From NCBI GenBank assembly GCA_023897205.1, contig JAHWDD010000005.1, positions 2,108,001 to 2,172,000 of the forward strand: a stretch of 64,000 bases of DNA, read 5' to 3'. The notes below the pieces were generated by a model that saw nothing but the letters and a program-made list of their open reading frames with translations, made no database searches and was not told the DNA's origin. Both the position numbers and the translations under genes were made by a program. Below are positions 46,057-57,098 of the stretch, piece by piece. Within the stretch, counting starts at the first letter, position 1. Every line of letters starts with the position of its first letter. The stretch comes from Exophiala sp. HKRS030. Taxonomy: Eukaryota; Ascomycota; Eurotiomycetes; Chaetothyriales; Herpotrichiellaceae.

Positions 46057-46667
46057 GATGAGGGCATCGGAAGAGTCGTGCGCAGAGGGGTCATTGCTTT
46101 GGAAAGGAGATCATGATGCGGTGAGTCGTACTCAGGTCCGAGTTGTCGAGTATATGTAGTCTGTTAATCGCAGGCAAACAACACCTTCGACACCTGTCGA
46201 GACTTCGGTTGTACTGTATTTTAAAATTGTAAGACGCGCGACGCGCAGTGCTTCCAGGTAGCAATTAAGCTGCGCCAGCAAATATTACTCCATCGCCGCA
46301 GGGTTTCCGGGCTAGAATTGTCCCTGGAATCCTAGGGGGCTGACTTGATGGTTTAGGGGGTCCAGGTTGGTTACTAGCGGGCCTGGTGCCTACAAAGGAA
46401 CATCCCGCACTATGATGTAGGCGGCTAATGCGGGGCACTTTCATTGTTTTTGTCCAGACTCCCCCCGTATCGTCATTGGCAACCGTCAAGTCCGTTGCAA
46501 AGTCATCAAGACTGCGACGTCAGACTCAGATCCAACCCAATCCAAGCCTGGTCTTTTGTTCCCTCAGCTTCTTACAACTTACTTCGAACCTCAGACCTTG
46601 ACCCTTCCAGACGAAGACAAACCATCTCCCGATCCGAACCTGACGAGGAACAAACAAGCCAACAACA
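46057..46667. promoter_or_regulatory. Shared divergent region, NBS1/RPEL gene
   Basis: 611 bp between start codons. No operator recognised; no gene seen. Confidence 0.5.
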
Positions 46668-47222
46668 ATGTCCAACGATCTCAACCAAGGAACCACACCT
46701 GATCTCAAGGTCGACGAGAGTCCCATCTCTCCCATTGAGCGCCGCAACTCCCTCGAGAAACACCTCCAGTTGCGCCCTGACGCCCAGGACTTGAAGAACA
46801 GACACATCCTCCTTGACACCCATGCTGCTCCGTGAGTATTGTCCCTGTTTCGCCCCCACCCGGCTGACCGCCCTCCCGCAGTTCCTTGCAGGCCAAGCAA
46901 CACGAACTCGAACGACAGCAACAGTCGGACAACCTGAGGAAGAACCTCGAGAAGAGACCGGAACGGGAGGAATTGGTGGAGCGTAAGATCCACATCGGCC
47001 GCCGTCGTTGGGCATCAGGTGAGCAAAGCGCTGACATTGTGTCCCTTAGGAAACATTCTTCCCGAGTCGACTGCCGCACCGGCCTTGCAGGCCAACCAAC
47101 GCAGTCTCGAAAAGCATATGCGAGCAGACAGCTTGGAGCAGAAGATCCAGCAGAGGCCCAAGCCAGACCAACTGGTCAAGGAGGGCATTTTGGAAGCAGA
47201 TGAGGATCCGCTCAGGGAGTAA
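46668..47222 (+). CDS. Small RPEL-repeat protein
   Basis: Exons: 46668-46831, 46882-46982, 47050-47222 (introns of 50 and 67 nt), giving 145 residues. Three RPEL motifs are visible at about residues 28-48 (SLEKHLQLRPDAQDLKNRHIL), 72-92 (LRKNLEKRPEREELVERNIL) and 115-135 (SLEQKIQQRPKPDQLVKEGI). Each has the RPxxxxLxxxxIL pattern that binds monomeric actin in animal MRTF and Phactr proteins. Small fungal RPEL proteins of this length occur widely; their role is not established, and actin binding here is inference. The rest is charged and probably disordered. Splice junctions preserve the frame in all three exons. Confidence 0.9.
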
Positions 47223-47626
47223 AAAACACTACGCAAAAAGGAAAAACGAATCCAAAAAAAACGCGGAAAACAAATAGTGACATGAGGTGTTTCCTTTGTT
47301 CCAAGATACCGGTGTAGGTGGTGCCATGGTATTATCAGCAAAGTTGGTAACAATCAGCTAGTCAGGTAAATGCTTCAGTAGCTCATAACATAGCCCAGCA
47401 TTTTGACACTTGCGACGATCACTCGTATACATTTTGTTTCTTGGGTTTTATATCAACCCAAGAGCCATGCTTAGATCCCAGAGGATGGTTTGCAATTGGG
47501 ACACCTCTCAAGCCTCTTGGACGATGTGATCTGAAATCATCAACCTTGCTGGTCTTGATCATAACAAAAGTGACGGCCTCACAGTCGAGGTATCTTAGTT
47601 CTTGTCAGCAAGACGAGGAACACAAA
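47223..47626. other. Convergent spacer, RPEL gene/TRAX
   Basis: 3' flanks of convergent genes. No gene seen. Confidence 0.6.
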
Positions 47627-48693
47627 TCAATAACTCTCGACCTCCTGCCTCTCCCGATCCTCACCCAGATCCGGCCTCCATCCCTTTGGCCTCTCTTTCC
47701 CCCTAACAATCATACTATACACTCCATTCTCGACCTTCTCCACACTCGCCCTCGTGGTCTTCATCTTCATCGCAAACTCCTTGTTGAGCGAATAACTACC
47801 ACTCGCGTCGAGTTGCTCCAACTCACTCCTCAGGAGTTGCAGATCGGCCAGGATCGACCCGTCACCCCCGTCACCACCGTCACCGTCACCGTCGCCGCCG
47901 CCGCCACCGCTCACACCAGGTAATTGTCCGTTGGTCGCGAGGTACGTGATGGCGAACCTCATCAGCTCACCGGTCATATCGAAAACCCCGAGCGCGTAGT
48001 CCTCGTACGTGAGCAACACACCTTCGGGCAGGCGTCCCTGGGCGTCTTCAAATCCCAACAAGGTCCGACGTTCGAGGTAATGGTGAAACAAGACGGCTTC
48101 CATGTATTCTTGGATCCCACCCGAGATGTTTCCTCTGTACCGCTGCGCATTCAGACCTTGTAAGTCGGGTACAATGGACTGCAACAGGTCGCGGATGGTG
48201 GTGTACATTGGTGTGGTGGTTTTTGATATGCTGGCGTGTATTGGGCGGTTGATTTCGCGGGCTCTACAAGAAGAGAATGACCATGTCAGATACTCAAACT
48301 TTGCTAGATAACTCATCGTACTCCATATAAGGTCAATGAACTCCGAAATCGTCATTCTCAATACTCCAAACGGGAGACCATATGCCATAAATCGACCGTG
48401 TTTCGCTGTGATTATTTGCTTACCTTTGTAATGCGAATATTCTGTTTCTGCGTTAGCATGAACGCACACAAAGCATCGCCAAAACGAGGTAGCCAGTAAA
48501 CGACTCATACAATCACCACTCACATTTTCTTACTCTGAGCCGTGACGTCTCTCGATACCTTGATGATCCTCTCCCTCCGATCATGGTGTTCGTCCAACTC
48601 GGTCCGAAAAGTTTCGAATATCGGGATGTATGGCGACGAGGTCTGTTGTGTGTCGATTTCCATGCCGTCGTGTCGTCTCTTCTGTCCGGCCAT
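47627..48693 (-). CDS. Translin-associated factor X (TRAX)
   Basis: Catalytic-type subunit of the translin/TRAX (C3PO) nuclease family acting on small RNAs. Exons on the minus strand: 48693-48524, 48441-48424, 48263-47627 (introns of 82 and 160 nt), giving 274 residues. The middle exon is only 18 nt and encodes the junction in SKKIIFALQRAREIN, which matches the family exactly once spliced. The helical translin fold is recognisable: FETFRTELDEHHDRRERIIKV, then GIQEYMEAVLFHHYLE, LTYEDYALGVFDMTGELMRF and TRASVEKVENGVYSMIVRG. The basic start MAGQKRRHDGME resembles the nuclear localisation region of TRAX. Odd: a Gly/Asp-rich insert (GGGGGDGDGDGGDGGDG) lies in the loop after LATNGQLPGVS. Confidence 0.93.
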
Positions 48694-49093
48694 CTGTGGA
48701 CTGTAAATTTTCAGCAGTCAAAAAGCAGACGCGCGATGTGTACGTTGAATGCAAACAATGTAGAAAATGGCTTCGTCTTGAAAGTAGACCTACGGTAAGT
48801 TCTTGCAGCCTCGTCTCGGCTATTCTTGCCAAGTTCGGTCCAGATTATTGTTGGACGTCAGCCTTGTCGTATTCCCTGCTAGTACACTAGGTATGGACGA
48901 CGGAGTATCTGTACTCCAAAATGACTTGTGATCGGACTCGTAACGGAAAAGATAAATACTTGATTCATACAATTGCCCAATAACGGGAGACATATCGAGC
49001 AACAGGAGTGCCGCTCGATATGTCACAGGTAGTTCATACAAGGGACGACTAACATTGTAATCGGCTTTGGATAGGTAAAGAGTTATACATAGT
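48694..49093. other. Spacer between TRAX start and GPI14 end
   Basis: Probable TRAX promoter. Includes a short palindrome GGAGTA-TCTG-TACTCC at 48902-48917. No gene seen. Confidence 0.5.
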
Positions 49094-50527
49094 CTAATTA
49101 CTTTTCAGCACCTGGTTCCTCGGACCCAAGTGAACTTTTGCAATATCGCTTGTGTCGATACTACTGCTTCCACGCGTTCTTCGCACTGGGGTCTTCTCCT
49201 TGGCCACGGAGCTAGCAGTAGCTGGCTCCGATACAGGTGGCATGACCAACACACGCTCCGACTTGTCGATCCTCACATGCTTCCTCACTGCTCCGCGCTC
49301 ATCGGAGACGATGACTCCCAAGATCCAGCAGTTGATGATGAAGAATGCAAGACTGGCTGCAAAGAGACCGGGCACAAAGGTGCTCTTCCCCAGAAACTCT
49401 AGCTGATAGCCTTGTTGTAGCCACGCAGCCTGACCTGCAACCCAGAGCGCCAGTGCCGTCAGACCCAGTCTCGGAGACCGAATGAGGGCCGAGTCCGGTA
49501 GGTACAGTGGAAGGAAGACCAAATACCAGAGGAAATATTGAGATGTACACACTTTGTTGAATGTGACAAACGCCAGAGTCTGAGCCAACAATGTCCTGGA
49601 GAGATCTCTTTTCGCGAGGGCAATTGGGATCAGAACAGTTGACAGGAGAAGTTGTGGAACAAAGGCGAAGGACTCGAAAGAAAATGATGAGTTTGTTGGA
49701 TTTGAACTGGCGGACTGTGCTGATGACATGTACAAAAGAGTATTGTAAGGTGAGAAATTATGTCGATGGTCGATCCGAGTAAGATGGTGGAGGAATGTAT
49801 GCTGGAGGAAGGGAGAGCCGTGGATATTGTACATGAGAACATTGAGTGCGGTAAAGGTAGAAATCGACGTGAAAATGAGTAATAAGCGCTTAGCATTGAA
49901 GAATTGAATGGATTTTTGGAGGACACTGGGCGCGCTAGATGCTGAGGCGGTTGTCTGCAGTGTCCATAGCATGCTCGCACCATAGATGAAAGGGTAGATC
50001 TTGAAATGCACACTCAACCCGAGCAACAGGCCAGCCAGAAGTGTCTTTCCAGTTTCAAAAGCCCACAGTAAAGCCATGACCATGACGCACAGTAAACCCT
50101 CACTGCTTCCACGGGTACTGATATTTGCGACCATGGGGTTGAGAAGCCATACGCTGGCATATTTGAGCGCCCGGCCTTCTTCGAGACCCCTCCTCTTCAA
50201 CAACAGCACTATGAGCCAGCCAGCGATCAGGTCTGACAGGGCAAAGAGTGCCTTGCCGAAATGGAACCACAAGCCACCCCAGCTTGTGGGAAGGAGGATC
50301 CAGGCAAGGAGAGGGGTATAACGATATGTAGCGCGGTCGTAGGGAGATGAACCCTTTGAAACAGCTCGGGCTGCGTCTGTGAAGACATAGTAGTCAATGT
50401 CTGTATACTTCAGCGCCGACACGGAGTCTTGGTAGATTCCATAAACGAGGAGGATGGCTCGGAGGAGAAATGCCAACAGAAATATCAGACTCGGAGAGGA
50501 GAAGAGGGAACGGTCGTTCAAGGTCAT
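49094..50527 (-). CDS. GPI14: GPI mannosyltransferase 1 (PIG-M/GPI14)
   Basis: ER enzyme adding the first mannose from dolichol-phosphate-mannose to the GPI precursor. Single exon, 477 residues. The N-terminal helix (LIFLLAFLLRAILLVYGIY) is followed by the lumenal catalytic motif YTDIDYYVFTDAA (DxD). Family blocks: SPYDRATYRYTPLLAWILLP, SVWLLNPMVANISTRGSSEG, LLGLSVHFKIYPFIYG, FLQHTFLHHLTRIDHRHNFSPY and FNKVCTSQYFLWYLVFLPLYLP. About ten membrane segments can be counted. The C-terminal cytosolic tail of about 60 residues is longer than in yeast and is basic/Ser-rich. Confidence 0.95.
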   Translation of the reverse strand: MTLNDRSLFSSPSLIFLLAFLLRAILLVYGIYQDSVSALKYTDIDYYVFTDAARAVSKGSSPYDRATYRYTPLLAWILLPTSWGGLWFHFGKALFALSDLIAGWLIVLLLKRRGLEEGRALKYASVWLLNPMVANISTRGSSEGLLCVMVMALLWAFETGKTLLAGLLLGLSVHFKIYPFIYGASMLWTLQTTASASSAPSVLQKSIQFFNAKRLLLIFTSISTFTALNVLMYNIHGSPFLQHTFLHHLTRIDHRHNFSPYNTLLYMSSAQSASSNPTNSSFSFESFAFVPQLLLSTVLIPIALAKRDLSRTLLAQTLAFVTFNKVCTSQYFLWYLVFLPLYLPDSALIRSPRLGLTALALWVAGQAAWLQQGYQLEFLGKSTFVPGLFAASLAFFIINCWILGVIVSDERGAVRKHVRIDKSERVLVMPPVSEPATASSVAKEKTPVRRTRGSSSIDTSDIAKVHLGPRNQVLKSN

Positions 50528-51083
50528 TGTGTGGTTTGCATGCCGCGCAGCTCCTGTTGATCAGGAGTGGCAGCGCGGGGGGGATAAGGTGCACAGCAGC
50601 AGTTGTATTGTATATCGGACTTTTGCACCTCGCGGTGTTGGTGGTGGAAGCAGGAATACTGTCTTGAGGAGTACGTATCTTTTTCGCTTCTCTGGAGATG
50701 GGCGCGCATCGTGTTGTAAGATGTGTGAACAACAGCCTCGTTGATCTAGCCTTGCTTACATAACTATTTGAATACTCGATGATCCCCCTCGACCACGGAA
50801 TACCAGAACCAGCTTTAAGCTCATCACTCGTACTTGGTAAAGACGTTAAGAGATCAATAACAGGACCGATTTATTCATCAGCTGAAATTGTTTCATTTCG
50901 GCACTTGTTTTGTCTTGACAAATATACGCTCGTTGGTAGGTAGGCCGTCCTCATCTTTCGTGAAGTATCACCAAACCTGGAATAGCTTCATCTACCCACA
51001 TATATTGTATATGGCTTTGACGTCCAAGTCCCACCCGCTTTTCAATCGTCTGTCAACTCCGACTATTACGTCTACATACGGAC
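50528..51083. other. Spacer between GPI14 start and the dehydrogenase end
   Basis: Probable GPI14 promoter. No gene supported. Confidence 0.55.
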
Positions 51084-52035
51084 TTATGGCCACCCGAGAA
51101 GGCCCAATGTGAACTTGGGAGACCCTTCAATCTCCTTTGCCATTTCCTTCAACTCACCCACGTCCCAGTGTGCCCAGACGAATTTTCCGTTCAGGAACTG
51201 GGCCTCGGGACTTACGGCCCAAACGAGAAACCAGGCAGGGAGATTTGCTAATCAAACGTTTTTGTCAGCACCGCTCATTGATTCCCCTCAAGAACACACG
51301 ATGAATCAGTGGCATTAGGCGTGGACGCGCAGACTTACTATCATCAAAATCCATCGCGGGCCCAGCCTGGTTTACACGCTTGCTCATTTCACTCTCAATG
51401 ACTCCAGGGTGAACATTCAAGACGAACAAGCTGGGGTGCTCGTAGTGCAGGTAATCGAACAACTTTGCCGCCGCGAGCTTCGAAGTGTGGTAGGCGGACA
51501 TGTTGGCGAAGTAAGGTGTGTGGACGAGGGCGGTGCTGATGTGGATCACCGCTGCGTCAGATGCGCGATGAGGCAGGAAGGCCAAGATGAGATTCAAATT
51601 GCCCCTGACGTTGACTTCGAACCCTTCATACCAGGCTTGAGTGTCCTTCGTCCCTTCGAGAGGAACGGGGCTAGGAAAGGATCCCGCGCTGGCCACCAGA
51701 ATGTTGATTTGTCCATGGGTCGAGTGGACGGCCTCCAACGCTGTGTCCACGGAGCTTTTGTCGACGAGGTCGGCTACATACGTCGAGACTTTGGTGTCTG
51801 GGTACTTCTTCTCGATACGTTCCTTGGTGTTTGCGAGCGTCTTCTCCGTGCGGCCTAGGATGGAGATGCTAGAGGCTCCTGAGGCAGCAAACGCTTCCAC
51901 TGTTGCCGCTCCGATTCCAGTGCCTCCGCCCGTGATCACGACATTCTTTCCTTTGGTCGAGAGATGGGGCTGGGTCGGGTCGACGTCAGGATACGCCTTG
52001 GTATGGTATACCTTTGTAGGAGAAGGGAATTGCAT
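51084..52035 (-). CDS. Short-chain dehydrogenase/reductase
   Basis: Classical SDR oxidoreductase, substrate unknown. Exons on the minus strand: 52035-51339 and 51247-51084 (91-nt intron, GTAAGT...TTAG), giving 286 residues. The NAD(P)-binding motif is VVITGGGTGIGAATVEAF (TGxxxGxG); ADLVDKSSVD and NILVASAG follow. The catalytic Ser is in IHISTALVH and the YxxxK motif in SAYHTSKLAAAKL. HPGVIESEMSK is the usual post-catalytic segment. Exon 2 gives NLPAWFLVWAVSPEAQFLNG and KFVWAHWDV, a C-terminus common in fungal SDRs. Skipping the intron would end the protein early with an unrelated tail, which supports splicing. No cluster context. Confidence 0.9.
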
Positions 52036-52915
52036 TTTGAGAACGTCTTCGCGAGAGTATGATGTAGATGGACGTGGTAGAAGTGAGGCCTGGTAGCGAC
52101 AATTCTGCCTTCATCCTGGACCAGCAGACCTTTATATATTTGCTTCAAGCCGGGTAGGATTTGCAATCATGAAGTCCGCGGTGCCGTTGACAATAGAGAA
52201 GCACGACTAGAGACGGACTTAACGGATGGTGTTGGTGTATATTGTAAGGGATTGTATGGATTTAAATCTCTATCCTGCGTTGGAAGGGTATTTCGCGATG
52301 TTTCTCCTGATCCGGTGTCACAACCTGCTCCATAATTGCTATAAGCTAAAACAGTCCACTCTCTTTGTATAATGTATTCGACCCGCATGGATTGAAAAGC
52401 CGTCATCCCCATCTGGTCTTTGCTTCTGAGTCAACAGATATTGAATGCTACCAATACGGCCCGAGAGCCACAGTTGGGTCCAGGTCCAATGTTTCGCAGC
52501 CCTTTGGGACAAGTCGTCACCAGTTGTCCAAATACGTACAGTGTGATTACCTGAGCCACCATGAGCGCCTGGGCTCCAGAATCCAAGCTCGGTGAGATGC
52601 CTATTACATCCGTCAAGTAAAAGTCCTACACATAAAGCGCCATGTCTGCCATCCAATATGACACAGAAAATTTCATTCAACCAGTGCAAAGAAGGTGTCG
52701 TGTGACGTACACGAGTTCTCGCAATCAATTCCCATATGATGCCCAAAAACGCCACGCACAATGCCATACCCGAGATCAATCACAACATACCGCTCGTCAT
52801 GGGCTTTCATCAAAACAGCTTATTCCTCCCAGAACTCCTCAAAGTCAATGTCCGTGAATGCTCTTTCTTCGTCACCATCCCAGACACCTAACGGCACTTC
52901 TCTCCAATCTTCAAG
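52036..52915. other. Spacer between the dehydrogenase and the second F-box-like gene
   Basis: Probable promoter of the dehydrogenase plus the 3' flank of the next gene. The frame at 52339-52779 (minus) shows no family features; no gene supported. Confidence 0.5.
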
Positions 52916-54820
52916 TCAGCTTCCCCTCGACTCAGCGACGAGTTTGTAACTACTAGTTTTGATACTTTTTGGCTTGGTCTTTGGATACAAACTGCAGACG
53001 GACCCAACGATGGTGTCAGTGACACTTACTGGGCTGGTCGGTGCGTCGTGGAAGTGCCGACCCCCAGTACCCGTTACTGTAGGCAAGCTCGGTCTCTTAT
53101 GCCAACCAGCCGGCTCAATTCCATCGCTCAACTCGATATACCCAATGTCTGGACGCAGTTCAGCCAGTCTCTCTACAATCTGCTCGTTCCAGATGCCAGA
53201 TACTTTCCCATCCTCAAGTTGCCAGTAGGGATTCAGCAAGGTACATGGCGAGTCGAGGTCGATAAAACGTATACGCACGTATTCGAGGTGCGGGAACAAA
53301 GGCAGTGCCTCAACAGTGTTCATGACCAAACGTTCAAACGAGCGGATAAAGACGAGATTCGTGATTCCTGCGCCGCCTGCTTCATGATAGATGGTTTCGC
53401 CGGTCTCCGGGTCCATGTCTGGAAAGCGTTGCCGACAACAAGACTTGACCACGATCTCTAACGCCTTGAGTCGGGCTTCTGCCTTGTTCTCTGAGAGTGC
53501 TGAGAACGCACTGCTCCACAGACATTCGCAGACCTTGCCCGTGTATGACAATGACTCAAGTTGGGGCAGAACATTCCCCAGGCGCTCGCATAGATGTGAC
53601 TGGCCATGATTATGACTCGAGCCGAGCGTTGTTGGGTCTTTGCTATACATGCCGTCAAGGGAGATGTTGAGGTGTCTATACTGGCGAGGAAGATTAAGTA
53701 GAATAGCATCGATAGTCGAGTCTGCTTCAGTCCGGGGTTTAGCATAGCTACAGTGCCACTCCTCGACATTCGGTAATGCAGCTTCGATTGTCTTCCAATG
53801 TGGATAACTGCGCATGATATTCCAGGCTCCGCGCATTGCGAATGTTCGAATATTCGGCAGCTCTTCCAGACGTTGATTGGGATCGGGGAACAGCGTTTGG
53901 GGAAAATGACGAATCATGTTAGACTTCTTGCAGTGACCTCCTTCGAGTGTGAAGACTCGAGCATTAGAGAAGAAACAATTGACGAGGCTGAACATTTGGG
54001 ACAGGGTTGCCGAGGCCGCACACAGTTTAAAACTGTAACCGATAAAGTCGTTCACGGGAAGGAGGTTCTCATGCGCATGATTTGCGAGATGTAAATTGGT
54101 ATTGCGATCTGTGCCGAGAGGATTCAGAGGGTTGTATATGCGGTGGTCAAGTGAAGCCTTGTCGCCCCAGACGGGCACCCAGAACTCGATATGTCGAACA
54201 TACTTGGTCAGGTGCATATGTTCCAAGAAGAACTCCTGCGATTCATCTAGTCCCGCTCTTGTCCCCTTGATTTTGATATGCCGGTATATTCGTTCCTGCA
54301 CCAATTCCCGCCATGTTGGAGACACCAGGGCGAAGTCTGAGACTGCTTTTCTCCTTGGATGGCGCATCAGAGAAGACACATTCTTGCCTCGTAGGGATGT
54401 TGACCCAGCATGGACCGAATGCATATCCCCGAATATGAAGTCGAGGATCTTGCCCTGAACTTCCAAGGGAAGGTTGTGCAGTGACGGGTGTGACCCTTCA
54501 TTCTTGTCCTGGATATTATCGTCCCGTTCTTGCCTGGTGTCCATACGTTCTGGTACTGGCGAGTCTGTTGCTCTGATTGTCAACACCCCCATGGACTGTC
54601 CGTCTTTCTCTCCCAAGTCTACAATCGATGCCATCGAAGGGGCACGTTTTCGAGGCGCAGCGAGAGGGAATGAGACGTCTGATCGGGGATTCTTTGACAT
54701 GGGTACAAAATGCCGCTCATAGATGTCGCGTGACTGATTTGAGTCGTTGTCTAGCACCATCTCCTGCACCAACATGTTGACTGAAGAGTGAGTTGGAGCA
54801 CACCCAACAGATTTTGGCAT
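52916..54820 (-). CDS. F-box-like domain protein
   Basis: Single exon, 634 residues. A basic/Ser-rich N-terminal 115 residues precede an F-box-like motif (LHNLPLEVQGKILDFIFGDM ... FALVSPTWRELVQERIYRHI), followed by about 430 residues of probable leucine-rich or irregular repeats. Its substrates are unknown; the likely role is an SCF adaptor, inferred from the motif alone. This pattern (F-box-like plus long variable C-terminus) is common in expanded fungal families. ATG 54820 is the first Met; 54775 is an alternative. No neighbouring gene indicates a pathway. Confidence 0.75.
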   Translation of the reverse strand: MPKSVGCAPTHSSVNMLVQEMVLDNDSNQSRDIYERHFVPMSKNPRSDVSFPLAAPRKRAPSMASIVDLGEKDGQSMGVLTIRATDSPVPERMDTRQERDDNIQDKNEGSHPSLHNLPLEVQGKILDFIFGDMHSVHAGSTSLRGKNVSSLMRHPRRKAVSDFALVSPTWRELVQERIYRHIKIKGTRAGLDESQEFFLEHMHLTKYVRHIEFWVPVWGDKASLDHRIYNPLNPLGTDRNTNLHLANHAHENLLPVNDFIGYSFKLCAASATLSQMFSLVNCFFSNARVFTLEGGHCKKSNMIRHFPQTLFPDPNQRLEELPNIRTFAMRGAWNIMRSYPHWKTIEAALPNVEEWHCSYAKPRTEADSTIDAILLNLPRQYRHLNISLDGMYSKDPTTLGSSHNHGQSHLCERLGNVLPQLESLSYTGKVCECLWSSAFSALSENKAEARLKALEIVVKSCCRQRFPDMDPETGETIYHEAGGAGITNLVFIRSFERLVMNTVEALPLFPHLEYVRIRFIDLDSPCTLLNPYWQLEDGKVSGIWNEQIVERLAELRPDIGYIELSDGIEPAGWHKRPSLPTVTGTGGRHFHDAPTSPVSVTDTIVGSVCSLYPKTKPKSIKTSSYKLVAESRGS

Positions 54821-55603
54821 TTCGGCTTTTTGTCGTGCGTGAGCTCAACGCTCCGCAGGGCCTCAGCCGTCGCTCAGCCTTGTCTCTCTGTTTTTGGGTC
54901 TATGTTTCTCGATCTTTGGTTCGTTAGTTGGGTTACGGAGAAACTTCTGGGGCCGAAACAGCTGAAAAGACTCGAGCAAAATTGCGCGGTGAACAGGGTC
55001 GTCGGCGGCAGTTCCCAGGAAGCGTGGCTGTTGTGTTTGTTGTTATTGCCTCGTAGCTTAGACAATTCAATGTTGTTTATGATGTGAAACGTAGGGAAGC
55101 AAAGGGGTTGATCTCATACTCCGTTCAGTGTCGAATGTTTGATTGTCAAAGAGTGGATTTGTCGGCGGTTGCGATGGATCTCAGCGCATGTCATGTTTAG
55201 ACTGAGCAATGGCAACGCCAATCGCATTCTCGACCGACCCTCAGCCTTGTCGAGACGAGTAAAGGCCCTGCAGCCTCGCCCCGGATATGCATCCATTCGC
55301 TGTCATTTCCCCTCCAATCACATGGTCCAGAGTTCTCGTCCTCAGCTGCGTTTACAAGTCTCCGTCAACTGCCTAGAGGTCTAGGTGACCACGCTGCTCG
55401 ATGCGTATGTGTCTGCTTCCATCGACGTAGTCACTCAATGCTTCTACAACGAGTGCTGCAGAAGCAAACCCTGTGAATATCAACATCAACGAATATGTGA
55501 TCTACATACGACATGACTTGATGCTTATCCCAAGCCCGCGCGGTCAACATTCAAGCGAAAGCCTTTAATCACACAGTCTCCCCGTTACAGTCGCAGAAAC
55601 AAG
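54821..55603. other. Divergent spacer, F-box-like gene/membrane protein gene
   Basis: No gene supported. One near match to the TACTCCGTA motif at 55117-55125. Confidence 0.5.
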
Positions 55604-56926
55604 ATGTTCGACCCTCAAGCGGCCGTGGATGACCTCCGTAATGGTTGGGCTCACCCTACTGTCGTCTTTCCGATCCTCCTCCTGGCTGGCTCCGGTATCG
55701 TTCAGAAGGCTCTTGCGCAGCTAGCTGGTGGCCTCATGTCTCCTGTTGCCTTTTCGTTTGGTAAGCTGCCTTCCGCCAGGTCTGTTGTTCATTGAGACTC
55801 AATCCAGTGAGTCTTACTGACTAGTTCTCATACAGGTTGGGTCGCTTATGCATTCTCTGCTCTCCTTTCCGTTGGCCGTGGGAATCTCATGCCCTCCGAC
55901 TCAAACTGCTTGGTGATCAATGCGAAGACTGGATATTCGCGTGTGTGCAATAGATGGATTCTCAACAGGATATTGGACGATTATGTACACTGGATGGATC
56001 CAAGGGTGCTTATTCAGATGTCGCAGGTCCAAGAGGAACTCAAGATTCATGAACAACATAAGCTCTGGAAGCGAGAACCTCAAGCTGTTCCCGGCCCATC
56101 TGCAGATTTCCGTCCTCGTGTTGGACTGTGTGTATCGATTTACGAAGCAGGATTTAACCCCGAGGCTGGTAGACCTGCTCTAGACTTTCTGTTCTACTCA
56201 GGATTCTGCACGACTTTCGTACAACTCGGAATTGCTGCCATACCAGTCGGCATCTACGGAGACTGGTCAATCATTTTGATTACTGCAATTGGTACTGTGT
56301 TGTCATATGCTACAGGCTCTCTCCCACAGTGGAAGGATGAGAAATGGGCATGCAGGCGCCACTCCCGGAAGACAGTCATTCTCACCAAAGGCAATGGAGC
56401 GCAGCACGCGATTGTTGTATTTGGCAACGGCCATGGTCTAGATCTAGAAGATCTTGCCGCACCGAACGATTTCCCACGAGGAAGCTTCGATGCAACCTCC
56501 ATCGCCTTAGTGGCGTTTGCATTTCTTTGGTCCGCCCTCTTGATCACCGTGGCAGGAAAAACGCACGACGTTTGGTATCTGATGGCTGTGTGTGCCCTAG
56601 GTACGATGCAGAACGTCTTGGTGGCGAGCTGGCACCGTCATCCAAGTGCATATGGGATACATCTGAACTTTGTCGAGGTCATCGCGCGACGCAAAGTCAT
56701 GGACACACTTTTCGATGTTGAAGAGAAGTATACACAAGTAGGGAGAAGTATGCTCGACGTCTTTTTCCCAGGGAAGTTACGACCAGAAGAGAATCGGAGG
56801 TGGGATGAGCTGCGTGAAAAGGCAGAAGTCCATGACTCGGAGAAGTCAAGGCAGCGACCACATGAGGTCGGCGGGCGTGTAACACTTCCATCCGCGTCAA
56901 TCCCTGCGGGGGCCGGTGAACCCTGA
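55604..56926 (+). CDS. Multi-pass membrane protein of unknown function
   Basis: Exons: 55604-55760 and 55836-56926 (75-nt intron, GTAAGC...ACAG), giving 415 residues. Hydrophobic segments: VVFPILLLAGSGIVQKAL, WVAYAFSALLSVG, FCTTFVQLGIAAIPVGIYG with WSIILITAIGTVLSYATGSL, and TSIALVAFAFLWSALLITVAG with YLMAVCALGTMQNVLVASW. A charged cytosolic loop lies between them (WILNRILDDYVHWMDPRVL). The soluble C-terminus (about 100 residues) carries DVEEKYTQVGRSMLDVFFPG, a segment I associate with a fungal family of uncharacterised integral membrane proteins. No catalytic motif is recognised. Confidence 0.8.
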
Positions 56927-57098
56927 AGCTGACTTTCGGGATTCTTTCAATTTGAGTTGCTCGAGCAATGTTCGATGCTATTATGATCTAGCTATTTGGT
57001 GGAACGTCAAAAGGTTTATCCTATTCCCTGCCACCTTTCCACCTTCGGCATGTCAAGACTGAATTTCTTTTCATTTCTCAGTATCCTCGATATTCTCT

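Noticed and set aside
52339..52779. 146-codon minus-strand frame between the dehydrogenase and F-box-like genes
   Set aside because: Considered as a small protein, but there is no conserved motif and it sits in a promoter interval.
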